Made by a program: the position numbers and the translations under genes
Source of the DNA: HXMU1420-2 sp034670145
GTDB lineage: Bacteria; Pseudomonadota; Alphaproteobacteria; Rhodobacterales; Rhodobacteraceae
Direction of reading: 5' to 3'
Length of the DNA: 64,000 bases
NCBI GenBank assembly: GCA_034670145.1
Contig: JAXMOA010000004.1
Location: 124,001 to 188,000, forward strand
The notes under the pieces: model-generated
Databases searched by the model: none
What the model was told of the DNA's origin: nothing
What the model saw: only the letters and a program-made list of their open reading frames with translations
Shown here: piece after piece, positions 8,129-16,107 of the stretch
How positions within the stretch are numbered: the first letter of the stretch is position 1
Layout: each line of letters opens with the position of its first letter

Positions 8129-9427
8129 TTATTCCGCCGCCACCGCGCTGACCCGGCCGGTTTTCTGGGCCTTGATCCGGTCCTCGATTTCGTCGCGGAA
8201 ATTGCGGATCAAACCCTGAATAGGCCAGGCCGCCGCATCGCCCAGGGCGCAAATCGTGTGGCCCTCGACCTGCTTGGTCACATCCAGCAGCATGTCGATT
8301 TCTTCGATCTCGGCCTCGCCCTTCACCAGACGATCCATCACCCGCATCATCCAGCCCGTTCCTTCGCGGCAGGGGGTGCATTGGCCACAGCTTTCATGTT
8401 TGTAGAACTTCGAAAGCCGCCAGATCGCCTTGATGATATCCGTCGAGTTATCCATCACGATCACCGCCGCCGTTCCCAGCCCCGACCGCTGCTCGCGCAG
8501 CCAGTCGAAATCCATGATGCATTCATCCTTCATCATCTTGCCAGGAATACAAGGCACCGAAGAGCCGCCCGGAATAACCGCCTTGAGGTTATCCCAACCG
8601 CCACGAATGCCGCCGCAGTGACGCTCGATCAACTCCTTGAACGGAATCGACATCGCTTCTTCGACGACACAGGGGTTGTTCACATGCCCCGAGATCGCAA
8701 ACAGCTTGGTCCCCGCGTTGTTGGCCCGCCCAAAGGACGAAAACCAATCCGGCCCGCGCCGCAGAATGGTCGGAACCACGGCAATGGATTCCACATTGTT
8801 GACCGTCGTCGGACAGCCATAAAGCCCCGCACCCGCCGGGAACGGCGGCTTCATCCGCGGCATCCCCTTCTTGCCCTCCAGGCTTTCAAGCAAGGCGGTT
8901 TCTTCGCCGCAGATATAGGCCCCGGCCCCGTGGTGCAGATACAGATCAAAGTCCCACCCGGACCCGGCCGCATTCGCACCCAAAAGACCCGCGTCGTAAC
9001 ATTCATCAATCGCCGCCTGCAGCGCTTCGCGTTCGCGGATGTATTCACCGCGAATATAAATGTAGCAGGTATGCGCGTTCATCGCGAAAGACGCGATCAG
9101 GCATCCTTCGATCAACGTGTGCGGATCATGGCGCATGATCTCGCGGTCCTTGCAGGTGCCCGGTTCGGATTCATCCGCATTCACCACCAGATAGGCAGGA
9201 CGCCCATCGCTTTCCTTGGGCATGAAGGACCACTTCAATCCGGTCGGAAACCCCGCACCGCCGCGCCCGCGCAGGCCGCTGGCCTTGGTTTGCTCGACAA
9301 CCCAGTCACGCCCCTTTTGGATCAACCCTGCCGTGCCATCCCAATGCCCGCGCGCCTTGGCTCCGGCCAGCGTGCGGTCATGCATGCCGTAGATGTTGGT
9401 GAAGATGCGATCCTCGTCTTTCAGCAT
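8129..9427 (-). CDS. nuoF: NADH-quinone oxidoreductase subunit F
   Basis: NuoF (432 residues) is the NADH-binding flavoprotein of complex I, carrying FMN and [4Fe-4S] cluster N3. The glycine-rich NADH/FMN region GLRGRGGAGFPTGLKW (51-66), the GAGAYICGEETALL loop (167-180), and the N3 ligands C347, C350, C353 and C393 (CGQCTPC and TICALG) are all present. Length is standard. It lies 6 bp downstream of a DUF5337 gene and ends before the paired dyads at 8021-8102. Confidence 0.97.
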   Translation of the reverse strand: MLKDEDRIFTNIYGMHDRTLAGAKARGHWDGTAGLIQKGRDWVVEQTKASGLRGRGGAGFPTGLKWSFMPKESDGRPAYLVVNADESEPGTCKDREIMRHDPHTLIEGCLIASFAMNAHTCYIYIRGEYIREREALQAAIDECYDAGLLGANAAGSGWDFDLYLHHGAGAYICGEETALLESLEGKKGMPRMKPPFPAGAGLYGCPTTVNNVESIAVVPTILRRGPDWFSSFGRANNAGTKLFAISGHVNNPCVVEEAMSIPFKELIERHCGGIRGGWDNLKAVIPGGSSVPCIPGKMMKDECIMDFDWLREQRSGLGTAAVIVMDNSTDIIKAIWRLSKFYKHESCGQCTPCREGTGWMMRVMDRLVKGEAEIEEIDMLLDVTKQVEGHTICALGDAAAWPIQGLIRNFRDEIEDRIKAQKTGRVSAVAAE

Positions 9428-9433
9428 GAGTGC

Positions 9434-9658
9434 TTACCTCTGGTTGTCCTGGCGCGCACGCCAGATCTGATAGATGTTTACAAATGCCCACACAAAAGCG
9501 GCGAGCGAAAAGAAATAGCAGAGCATCTCGTATCGGCCCGGCAATCCCAGCACCTGTACCAGCCAGGGGGCCAGAATGGCCAGCACCCCTGCACCTGCGA
9601 TGACCGCACCAGTGATGCGGCCCTTGCGCGTCAGGATCTGATCGAGATCTTGAGACAT
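9434..9658 (-). CDS. DUF5337 family small membrane protein
   Basis: This 74-residue protein starts MSQDLDQILTRKGRITG, with GGAGCG just before the ATG; an upstream in-frame start would overlap the preceding gene. Two hydrophobic helices follow, and it ends in NIYQIWRARQ. The RKGRITG start and YQIWRAR end are what I associate with DUF5337, a Rhodobacteraceae family found next to nuoF. It is probably an inner-membrane protein translated from the nuo mRNA. Its function is unknown. Confidence 0.75.
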   Translation of the reverse strand: MSQDLDQILTRKGRITGAVIAGAGVLAILAPWLVQVLGLPGRYEMLCYFFSLAAFVWAFVNIYQIWRARQDNQR

Positions 9659-9684
9659 TATGCGCTCCACACCCTGGTCACAAA

Positions 9685-10440
9685 CTATGATCCGCTCTGC
9701 GCAGCCAGAGTTTTGGCTTGTTCGATCCAACCATCCCGCGTGATCCGCCCCTTGAAGGACAGGACATCGTCCATGCGGGTCACGTCCTCATCGCTCCAGG
9801 CCGCGATTTGGGCAAAACGGGTCACACCAGCGGCGTGCAGTTTTTTCTCGAGCGCCGGGCCAACGCCGCTGATTTGCTTGAGGTCATCCACTGCATCGGG
9901 ATCCTCGGACGCGGCCGTATCCTGTGCCACGGCTGCAACCGGTTCGGGCGCGGCGGCGGCCTCTGGTTCGTAGCGCCAGGTGCCTTTGCGCGCGGCCAGT
10001 TCGTCCTGGCCGGGCAAAGCGGGCGAAGGTTTGATAACGCTCGCCGTCTCGCTGGCCGGTTCCGGCGCGGGCGTCTCGGCCACGGGCTCAGCCTCTGCTG
10101 GCGCCTCGGGTTCTGCGACGGCCTCGACCGGCGCGGGTGCGGGGTCAGGCTGCTGTGTTGCGTCTGGTGCCGGAGTCGGAGCCGGAGTTGGCGCCGGTGC
10201 CGGATCTGGCGCAGGCGCCGGATTGGCAGGCGCAAAGCTCTGGTCAGCGGCGGCCTGTTGCGGACAGAAGAAACGCGGGAAATACACGACCCCAGCCACC
10301 AGAACCACGAGGCCGATCAACAATGCGAGCCAAAAGCCCCACCCTGATAACAGCCCAAATATAAATACAATCACGCCTAAACCAATGGCCGCATTGCGGC
10401 ACCTTTGGGCGCAGTCTTTGGGGTTCTTTTCTTGTGTCAT
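9685..10440 (-). CDS. membrane-anchored helix-hairpin-helix protein sharing modules with NuoE
   Basis: This 251-residue protein has three parts. Two hydrophobic helices lie at about residues 17-54, then a Pro/Ala/Glu-rich linker (60-180), then a helix-hairpin-helix-like module (184-246) with DDLKQISGVGPALEKKLHAAG. The linker contains IKPSPALPGQDELAARKG, and both this and the C-terminal module recur in the extended NuoE encoded 27 bp upstream. The two proteins therefore share a duplicated tail. The role is unknown; being tied to the membrane and to NuoE, it may be an accessory or assembly factor of complex I. Confidence 0.8.
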   Translation of the reverse strand: MTQEKNPKDCAQRCRNAAIGLGVIVFIFGLLSGWGFWLALLIGLVVLVAGVVYFPRFFCPQQAAADQSFAPANPAPAPDPAPAPTPAPTPAPDATQQPDPAPAPVEAVAEPEAPAEAEPVAETPAPEPASETASVIKPSPALPGQDELAARKGTWRYEPEAAAAPEPVAAVAQDTAASEDPDAVDDLKQISGVGPALEKKLHAAGVTRFAQIAAWSDEDVTRMDDVLSFKGRITRDGWIEQAKTLAAQSGS

Positions 10441-10467
10441 GGCGGGGCCTCCCTGTGCTCACGTCAT

Positions 10468-11721
10468 CTAATCTTTGTAGATGTCGTCCTTTTTAGCACG
10501 TTTGGAGAATTCCGTCTCTATTCCTTCGGCGAGCTGCTTGGCCTGCTCAACCCAGCTGTCGCGACTGACCCGACCTTTGAAGCCGACGAGGTTCTGATCG
10601 GCCCAGGCAACCTCTGTTTCGGTCCATGCGGCGATCTGATCGTAGTGATAAATGCCGATGTCATTCAGCACGCCCTCAAGCTTGGGACCGACGCCTTTGA
10701 TCAGTTTGAGATCATCCGCAGACCCTTCGCGCGGACCTTCGAGGGTAACCGGTTTGGTCCCCTCATCCGCCGTGTCCGCTGGCGCTGCGGCTGGGGCTGG
10801 GGTTGCCGGAGCCTCGGCTGCGGGCGCTTTGTAGGTCCAGCTGCCTTTGCGGGCGGCCAGTTCCTCTTGGCCCGGCAGAGCTGCCGATGGTTTGATCAGA
10901 GGTTCAGCCGCCGATGCGGCCTTTGGTGCTTCGGCCGCAGGTGTTTCAGCGGCCGGTGTTTCGGCGGCGGGTGCCGGTGCATCCTCGCTGGGTGCGGTGC
11001 TTTGATTGGCGGCTTCGGGTTTCCACGGCGTCAGCAGAGGCACTTCGGTCCCGTCGATCCGCTTGACGCTGTCGCCCAGATCCACGGCCCGCTGCGCCGA
11101 GGCGTTATACTGGGCCTTGTCCGCGTCATGAGCCTGGAGCGTTGTCAGACCGCTTTTGGGTTCTGCCGCGTAGCGTCCGTTTTGCGGGCCCGGCACGGGC
11201 ACCTGACCGGCGGCCAGTTCGTCGATGATCTGGGCAAACCGTTCGGCGGTGACGTCTTCGTAATAGTCCTTGCCGATCTGAACCATCGGCGCATTTGCGC
11301 AGGCCCCCAGGCATTCAACCTCTTCCCAGCTGAATTTGCCATCCGCGCTCAGGTCATGTGCTTTGGCGGCAATCTTGTCCTGGCAGACGCCGATCAGATC
11401 CTCGGCGCCGCAGATCATGCAGGAGGTGGTGCCGCAGATCTGAAAATGGGCAACGCTGCCGACTGGCTGCAATTGGAACATGAAGTAGAAAGTCGCGACT
11501 TCGAGCGCGCGGATATAGGCCATGTCCAGCATATCCGCCACATATTCGATCGCCGGGCGGCTGAGCCAGCCCTCTTGTTCCTGGGCGCGCCACAAAATCG
11601 GGATGATCGCGCTGGCCTGGCGGCCCTCGGGGTATTTGGTCATCTGAGCCCGGGCCCAGGCCGCATTGGCCGGGGTGAACTCGAAGCTCTCAGGTTGCTC
11701 ATGGTGTAGTCTGCGCAGCAT
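10468..11721 (-). CDS. nuoE: NADH-quinone oxidoreductase subunit E with C-terminal helix-hairpin-helix extension
   Basis: NuoE is the [2Fe-2S] N1a subunit of the NADH dehydrogenase module. Residues 1-175 are the thioredoxin-like subunit, with ligands C96, C101, C137 and C141. The protein is 417 residues, against about 160-240 in most bacteria. The extra part is an Ala/Pro/Glu-rich linker with repeated AAETP units (about 245-265), then IKPSAALPGQEELAARKG, then a helix-hairpin-helix-like module (336-395) with DDLKLIKGVGPKLEG. The following gene carries the same linker motif and module on a membrane anchor. Long NuoE forms are known in Rhodobacter. Confidence 0.95.
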   Translation of the reverse strand: MLRRLHHEQPESFEFTPANAAWARAQMTKYPEGRQASAIIPILWRAQEQEGWLSRPAIEYVADMLDMAYIRALEVATFYFMFQLQPVGSVAHFQICGTTSCMICGAEDLIGVCQDKIAAKAHDLSADGKFSWEEVECLGACANAPMVQIGKDYYEDVTAERFAQIIDELAAGQVPVPGPQNGRYAAEPKSGLTTLQAHDADKAQYNASAQRAVDLGDSVKRIDGTEVPLLTPWKPEAANQSTAPSEDAPAPAAETPAAETPAAEAPKAASAAEPLIKPSAALPGQEELAARKGSWTYKAPAAEAPATPAPAAAPADTADEGTKPVTLEGPREGSADDLKLIKGVGPKLEGVLNDIGIYHYDQIAAWTETEVAWADQNLVGFKGRVSRDSWVEQAKQLAEGIETEFSKRAKKDDIYKD

Positions 11722-11730
11722 GTAAAACCC

Positions 11731-12078
11731 CTACGGAATGGCGAAAAGCGCGACCAGCGCGCCAACTGCGGCGATGACGCCGCTTGCAAGGTGAAGCCAG
11801 AAAGGATGCCCTGCCCGGCGATAGATAAAGGCGTCGCCCAGGCCGATGACCGCAAAGCTGAGCAGCATGACCGACAGCATGCGCGGCGCGTTGAGCCAAG
11901 CGGCGATGATGGCCAAAGCGGACATGCCAGCATAGCGCACCAGCAGGACCTGGGTCAGCATATCAGCCCGATGTTGGACAAGCTTTAACCCGGACTGGCG
12001 GTTCAGCGCCAAAAGCACTGTCACCAGGACCAGAAAGAGGGCAACGACCCAGGAGAAAATGGAGATCAATCCACCCAT
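11731..12078 (-). CDS. small membrane protein, DUF4267-like (copy 1)
   Basis: This 115-residue protein has about four hydrophobic helices. Its C-terminal half (LVRYAGMSALAI, then GLGDAFIYRRAGHPFWLHLASG) parallels the upstream neighbour's GRYLVLFLLTLG and GLYDGWVYWSRG with similar spacing, so the two look like diverged tandem copies. The (G/Y)D-x-(F/W)-(I/V)-Y and following H suggest the DUF4267 type of four-helix membrane protein, although that is from memory. It lies 9 bp before nuoE in the operon. Its function is unknown. Confidence 0.7.
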   Translation of the reverse strand: MGGLISIFSWVVALFLVLVTVLLALNRQSGLKLVQHRADMLTQVLLVRYAGMSALAIIAAWLNAPRMLSVMLLSFAVIGLGDAFIYRRAGHPFWLHLASGVIAAVGALVALFAIP

Positions 12079-12081
12079 GTT

Positions 12082-12441
12082 TCAAGCCCCCCACATCAGA
12101 GTGCTGGCCAGAGCCAAACAGCCAAACAAGGACAGCACGCCTGAAAATGTATGTTTGAAATGCGGCAACCCGCGCGACCAGTAGACCCAGCCGTCGTAAA
12201 GACCCAAAACCGAACATACCGCCAGGAAATAGATGGCAACATCGATCTGGCCGTAGAACAGAACGCCGAGCGTCAACAGGAACAACACAAGGTACCGTCC
12301 CGCCATGATATGCGGGAGCAAGTCCATCTTGTGTGTCATGGTTTCCATACCCCGCAAAGGATCACGCAGAGTGACAAACGCGTAGAAACCGGTGAAACCG
12401 GCAGTAATCAGCATGACCAGGGTTGTCAGTGTGAACCACAC
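12082..12441 (-). CDS. small membrane protein, DUF4267-like (copy 2)
   Basis: This 119-residue, four-helix membrane protein starts with GTG, which overlaps the nuoD stop as TAGTG, so it is translationally coupled to nuoD. It resembles the next gene downstream (3 bp away): a basic RY-containing helix start followed by YDGWVYWSRGLPHFKHTFSG. No catalytic motif is visible. Its fixed position between nuoD and nuoE hints at a link to the complex I membrane arm, but this is inference. Confidence 0.7.
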   Translation of the reverse strand: MWFTLTTLVMLITAGFTGFYAFVTLRDPLRGMETMTHKMDLLPHIMAGRYLVLFLLTLGVLFYGQIDVAIYFLAVCSVLGLYDGWVYWSRGLPHFKHTFSGVLSLFGCLALASTLMWGA

Positions 12442-13661
12442 TACCGGTCGATCTCCCCAAAGACGACATCCATCGTACCGATGATGGCCGCAACATCCGC
12501 CAGTTGGTGACCGCTGGCCACGTGATCCATCGCCTGCAAATGCGGATAGCCCGGCGCCCGCAATTTGGCGCGATAGGGTTTGTTGCTGCCGTCGGACACG
12601 AGGTAGACGCCGAATTCACCCTTCGGGGCCTCGACCGCGGCGTAAACCTCGCCTGCGGGCACATGGAAGCCTTCGGTGTAGAGTTTGAAGTGGTGGATGA
12701 GCGCCTCCATCGAGGTTTTCATCTCGCCCCGCTTTGGCGGTGTCAGTTTGCCCCGGGCCAGAACATCGCCCTGCCCTTCGGGAGCGCGCAGTTTTTCAAT
12801 CGCCTGTTCCATGATCAGAACCGACTGGCGCATCTCTTCCATCCGCATCAGGTAACGGTCATAGCAGTCGCCGTTTTTGCCCACGGGAATTTGGAATTCG
12901 AATTCGTCATAACACTCATAGGGTTGCGAGCGGCGCAGGTCCCAGGCGAGGCCGGCGGAGCGGGCCATGACGCCGGAGAAGCCCCAATCCAGCACCTCTT
13001 GCTCCGTTACAACGCCAATATCGACGTTGCGCTGTTTGAAGATGCGGTTTTCGGTCAAAAGCCCGTCGATATCGCCCAGCTTTTCCGGGAATTGTTTGCA
13101 CCAGGCCTCGATATCATCAATCAAAGCGGGCGGCAGATCCTGATGCACCCCACCCGGGCGGAAATAGGCCGCGTGGAAGCGCGCGCCACAGGCGCGTTCG
13201 TAGAAATCGAGCAGCTTTTCACGCTCGTTGAATCCCCATACCGGCGGAGTCAGCGCGCCGACGTCCATGGCCTGCGTCGTGACGTTCAGCAGGTGGTTCA
13301 GAATGCGGCCGATTTCCGAGTAGAGCACGCGGATCAGCGAGGCGCGGCGGGGCACCTCGACGCCGGTCAGTTTTTCAATGACGAGGCACCAGGCGTGTTC
13401 CTGGTTCATCGGCGCAACATAGTCGAGCCGGTCCAGATATGGCAGGTTCTGGAGATAGGTGCGGCTCTCCATCAGTTTTTCCGTGCCACGGTGCAGCAGG
13501 CCGATGTGAGGGTCACAGCGTTCGACAATCTCGCCGTCGAGTTCGAGCACCAAACGCAGCACCCCGTGGGCCGCCGGGTGCTGGGGCCCGAAGTTGATAT
13601 TGAAATTTCGGATTTTCTGTTCGCCAGTCAGGGCGTCTTCGTAACCACGCGATCCGTCCAT
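12441..13661 (-). CDS. nuoD: NADH-quinone oxidoreductase subunit D
   Basis: NuoD (406 residues, 49-kDa-type) forms the quinone-binding pocket of complex I together with NuoB. It descends from the hydrogenase large subunit. Signatures are NFGPQHPAAHGVLRLVLELDGE (residues 25-46), HIGLLHRGTEKLME, LDRLDYVAPMNQEHAW and the C-terminal DVVFGEIDR. NuoC is encoded as a separate protein, unlike the NuoCD fusion of E. coli. An NTF2-like gene lies 10 bp upstream. Confidence 0.97.
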   Translation of the reverse strand: MDGSRGYEDALTGEQKIRNFNINFGPQHPAAHGVLRLVLELDGEIVERCDPHIGLLHRGTEKLMESRTYLQNLPYLDRLDYVAPMNQEHAWCLVIEKLTGVEVPRRASLIRVLYSEIGRILNHLLNVTTQAMDVGALTPPVWGFNEREKLLDFYERACGARFHAAYFRPGGVHQDLPPALIDDIEAWCKQFPEKLGDIDGLLTENRIFKQRNVDIGVVTEQEVLDWGFSGVMARSAGLAWDLRRSQPYECYDEFEFQIPVGKNGDCYDRYLMRMEEMRQSVLIMEQAIEKLRAPEGQGDVLARGKLTPPKRGEMKTSMEALIHHFKLYTEGFHVPAGEVYAAVEAPKGEFGVYLVSDGSNKPYRAKLRAPGYPHLQAMDHVASGHQLADVAAIIGTMDVVFGEIDR

Positions 13662-13671
13662 CGTCGCCTCC

Positions 13672-14064
13672 TCAGCCGTCGAGCGCCGGGCCGTCTGCGG
13701 TCCGGAACAGCTTGTTAATCAGTTTCCAATCGCCGTTTACCCGGAAAAAGCCCAGGAAATCTTCGAAGCGGCGGGGGGGGACATCGACCCAGAGTTTGAC
13801 GCGGGCAATATCGCCCGACACCTCGATATCCAGAATTTCATAGGATGCGTCACCCGGAAACGGTTCGCGCGCGCGGACACGGTCCAGATAGTCGGACTTG
13901 CTCCAGATCACCGGCGTGCCGGATCCGGCGATGGCCGTCATCTGGAACGCATCGTGGCAGAGGGTTTCGAAGACATCTGCCTTGGCCTTGTAGACCGCAT
14001 CGCTGTAGGTGTCAGCGGCGGCACGCACTGCGTCCAGGTCACTCTGAGGCGCACCGTCCATCAT
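13672..14064 (-). CDS. NTF2-like / lumazine-binding-like domain protein
   Basis: This 130-residue protein has the layout of the NTF2-like (Lumazine_bd_2/SnoaL) fold. A helical N-terminus (LDAVRAAADTYSDAVYKAKADVFETLCHDAF) leads to a beta-sheet region and ends with FLGFFRVNGDWKLINKLFR, the usual last strands. No catalytic residues can be assigned. Its ATG overlaps the nuoC stop (ATGA), so it is translated with nuoC and precedes nuoD by 10 bp. The role in the operon is unknown. Confidence 0.75.
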   Translation of the reverse strand: MMDGAPQSDLDAVRAAADTYSDAVYKAKADVFETLCHDAFQMTAIAGSGTPVIWSKSDYLDRVRAREPFPGDASYEILDIEVSGDIARVKLWVDVPPRRFEDFLGFFRVNGDWKLINKLFRTADGPALDG

Positions 14065-14666
14065 TTATCCTCGGACTTTTCGTCGCCCGGCAGAATGTAC
14101 TCGGCACCTTCCCAAGGCGACATGAAGTCGAATTGGCGGTATTCCTGCACCAAGGAGACGGGTTCGTAGACCACCCGTTTTTCGACCTCGTCATAGCGGA
14201 CTTCGGTGTAGCCTGTGGTCGGGAAATCCTTGCGCAGGGGATAGCCGCGAAAGCCATAATCGGTGAGGATTCTGCGCAAATCGGGATGGCCCGAGAACAG
14301 GATGCCGAACATGTCGAAGACTTCGCGTTCGAACCAGTTGGCCGACGGGTGCACACCGATGATCGACGGCACCATGTCTTCTTCGCGGATCGACAGGCGC
14401 AGGCGAATGCGCTGGTTCTGATACATCGACAGGAAGTGGTAGACGACGTCAAACCGCTTGGCCCGTTCCGGGTAGTCGACGGCCGTGATGTCGACCAGGG
14501 TCGAAAAACGGCATGTCGGGTCTGTGCGCAAAAACTCGGTCAGACCCACGATGTTCGAGGGCACGACGTCGATGTTCAGTTCATCATAGGCGATATTCCA
14601 GGCCAACACGCAGTCGGTGCGTTTTGCCTCGATGTGAGCGCCAAGGTCTTGCAGGGCTGCTGTCAT
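14061..14666 (-). CDS. nuoC: NADH-quinone oxidoreductase subunit C
   Basis: NuoC (201 residues, 30-kDa-type) bridges NuoD and the peripheral arm. The family signature ANWFEREVFDMFGILFSGHPDLRRILTDYGF is complete (about residues 118-148), followed by HPLRKDFP-like GYPLRKDFPTTG and YRQFDFMSPW. The start at 14666 was chosen because it begins the conserved domain (MTAALQDLGAHIEAKR); longer frames run back into nuoB. The gap to nuoB is 17 bp. Confidence 0.96.
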   Translation of the reverse strand: MTAALQDLGAHIEAKRTDCVLAWNIAYDELNIDVVPSNIVGLTEFLRTDPTCRFSTLVDITAVDYPERAKRFDVVYHFLSMYQNQRIRLRLSIREEDMVPSIIGVHPSANWFEREVFDMFGILFSGHPDLRRILTDYGFRGYPLRKDFPTTGYTEVRYDEVEKRVVYEPVSLVQEYRQFDFMSPWEGAEYILPGDEKSEDK

Positions 14667-14683
14667 GTCAAAAATCCCTGCTG

Positions 14684-15217
14684 TTAACGTACAAGGGTGC
14701 CAGTCCGGCGGATTTTCCGCTGAAGCTGGAGGATACCGTAAAGCAGTGCCTCGGCCGTGGGCGGGCAACCTGGCACGTAGATGTCGACTGGCACGATACG
14801 GTCGCAGCCACGCACGACGGAATAGGAATAGTGGTAATACCCACCACCATTGGCACAGGATCCCATAGAGATCACATAGCGCGGCTCTGGCATCTGGTCA
14901 TAGACCTTGCGCAGGGCCGGGGCCATCTTGTTTGTCAGTGTGCCGGCCACGATCATCACGTCAGACTGGCGCGGGCTGGCCCGGGGGGCCGTGCCGAAAC
15001 GCTCCAGATCATAGCGCGGCATCGAGGTGTGCATCATCTCGACAGCGCAACAGGCCAGACCAAAGGTCATCCAGTGCAGCGAGCCGGTGCGCGCCCAGTT
15101 GATCATGTCTTCGGTCGAAGTCAGCAAAAAGCCTTTATCGGCCAACTCATCATTGAGGGCACGCGTTGCGACCTCTTTGTCCGGGCCTGCGTCGTTCTTA
15201 CCGCTGGCTATTCCCAT
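14684..15217 (-). CDS. nuoB: NADH-quinone oxidoreductase subunit B
   Basis: NuoB (177 residues, PSST-type) holds cluster N2, the last iron-sulfur cluster before quinone. Ligands are the tandem C56-C57 in FGLACCAVEMM plus C121 (GSCANGGGYY) and C151 (VPGCPP). The ATG at 15217 has GGAGG nine bases upstream, whereas the longer frame has no homology. It is separated from nuoA by 374 bp and appears to have its own promoter at 15249-15277. Confidence 0.97.
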   Translation of the reverse strand: MGIASGKNDAGPDKEVATRALNDELADKGFLLTSTEDMINWARTGSLHWMTFGLACCAVEMMHTSMPRYDLERFGTAPRASPRQSDVMIVAGTLTNKMAPALRKVYDQMPEPRYVISMGSCANGGGYYHYSYSVVRGCDRIVPVDIYVPGCPPTAEALLYGILQLQRKIRRTGTLVR

Positions 15218-15591
15218 CTGGGTACCCTCCACGAAGATGCCTAGGGTTCGACTAAGCCCGCACCCGGCGAAGGTCAAGGGAGAGCGGCGACAAAGGGGGC
15301 GTTTGACGCATGCCGGACCTGATGCCTGGGGCAACATGCCGCTTACGTCAACGTTTTGGTGACATTCTATGGGCGAAATGGAAAGACACCGTGCCTGCCC
15401 CCGAAACCTGGCCACCCTGGCGACGTCTTCGAAATAGTTACGAGTTTAGAGATCCTGCGATCACAGCTTGTTTTTCAACCCAATCGCCGGGCAGGTCGAA
15501 TCGGACGCTGTAGATGCCCAAGAGCCGGGCCGCATGGTCAAAAACAGGACACCACAGCAGCGGCCGGGGCCGCCGCTTGGGTTTGCTGGGC
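15218..15591. other. 374-bp intergenic region between nuoA and nuoB
   Basis: I see no convincing gene here. It contains the nuoB promoter candidate near 15249-15277. Close to the nuoA end there are two short dyads: CTGGGC/GCCCAG around the nuoA stop codon (15586-15601) and GCGGC/GCCGC (15560-15573). These could slow or partly terminate transcription after nuoA. Short reading frames in the middle have no Shine-Dalgarno or recognisable sequence. Confidence 0.6.
15249..15277 (-). promoter_or_regulatory. predicted sigma-70 promoter of nuoB
   Basis: On the minus strand TTGACC (15277-15272) and TAGTCG (15254-15249) are separated by exactly 17 bp. It has the same -35 hexamer and spacing as the promoter in front of nuoA. 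Transcription would start about 25-30 nt before the nuoB ATG. This suggests that nuoB onward can be transcribed independently of nuoA. Confidence 0.55.
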
Positions 15592-15957
15592 CTAAGCCCA
15601 GTCCATCGCGCCCTTTTTCCACTCGTAGGCAAAGCCTGCGGTCAGGACAAAGAGGAAAACCATCATCGACCAAAAGCCAGCATCGCTCATATCCTTGAAG
15701 CCAACGGCCCAGGGGAAGAGGAAAGCGATTTCCAGGTCAAAAATGATGAAAAGGATCGAGACGAGGTAGAATCGCACGTCAAATTTCATCCGCGCATCGT
15801 CAAATGCGTTGAACCCGCATTCATAGGCGCTGACCTTTTCCGGGTCAGGATTGCGCACAGCGATAACCACCGCAGACAACATCAAGACAAGGCCCAGACC
15901 AATCGCAACAGCGAGGAACACGAGGATGGGAAGGTATTCCCTCAGAAAATCGTCCAC
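15592..15957 (-). CDS. nuoA: NADH-quinone oxidoreductase subunit A
   Basis: NuoA (121 residues, ND3-type) is a three-helix membrane subunit at the quinone-site entrance. The conserved loop YECGFNAFDDARMKFDVRFYLVSILFIIFDLE (about residues 45-76) includes the cysteine whose exposure marks the active/deactive state in ND3 homologues. Helices lie at about 8-33, 60-85 and 92-112. It is the first gene of the nuo cluster and has a promoter about 75 bp upstream. Confidence 0.97.
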   Translation of the reverse strand: MDDFLREYLPILVFLAVAIGLGLVLMLSAVVIAVRNPDPEKVSAYECGFNAFDDARMKFDVRFYLVSILFIIFDLEIAFLFPWAVGFKDMSDAGFWSMMVFLFVLTAGFAYEWKKGAMDWA

Positions 15958-16031
15958 GAGGCGGCTCCTTGGTGACGTCTGGGTCTGACGATGACAGGTT
16001 TCGCTGCAAGGCAGCGCAACGAACTGCCAAA

Positions 16032-16060
16032 GTCCTACCCAAGCGGCTGGCCGGGGTCAA
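16032..16060 (-). promoter_or_regulatory. predicted sigma-70 promoter of nuoA / nuo operon
   Basis: On the minus strand TTGACC (16060-16055) and TAGGAC (16037-16032) are separated by 17 bp, giving an untranslated leader of about 65-70 nt before nuoA. The hexamers fit the alphaproteobacterial housekeeping consensus (TTGAC, TAnnnT-like). Confidence 0.6.
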
Positions 16061-16107
16061 CCGGAGGTGCGCGCAAGAGCCGGTCAATTTCGACGCATCC
16101 GGCGTGT

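Noticed and set aside
12504..13718. 404-codon plus-strand frame opposite nuoD
   Set aside because: It mirrors nuoD exactly and has no domain; long antisense frames are common in this base composition.
13845..14687. Long plus-strand frame opposite nuoC and the NTF2-like gene
   Set aside because: Antisense shadow of well-supported nuo genes; Arg/His/Gln-rich composition typical of shadows in G+C-rich DNA.
15438..15632. Short minus-strand frame between nuoA and nuoB
   Set aside because: No Shine-Dalgarno and no recognisable sequence, and it overlaps the end of nuoA.
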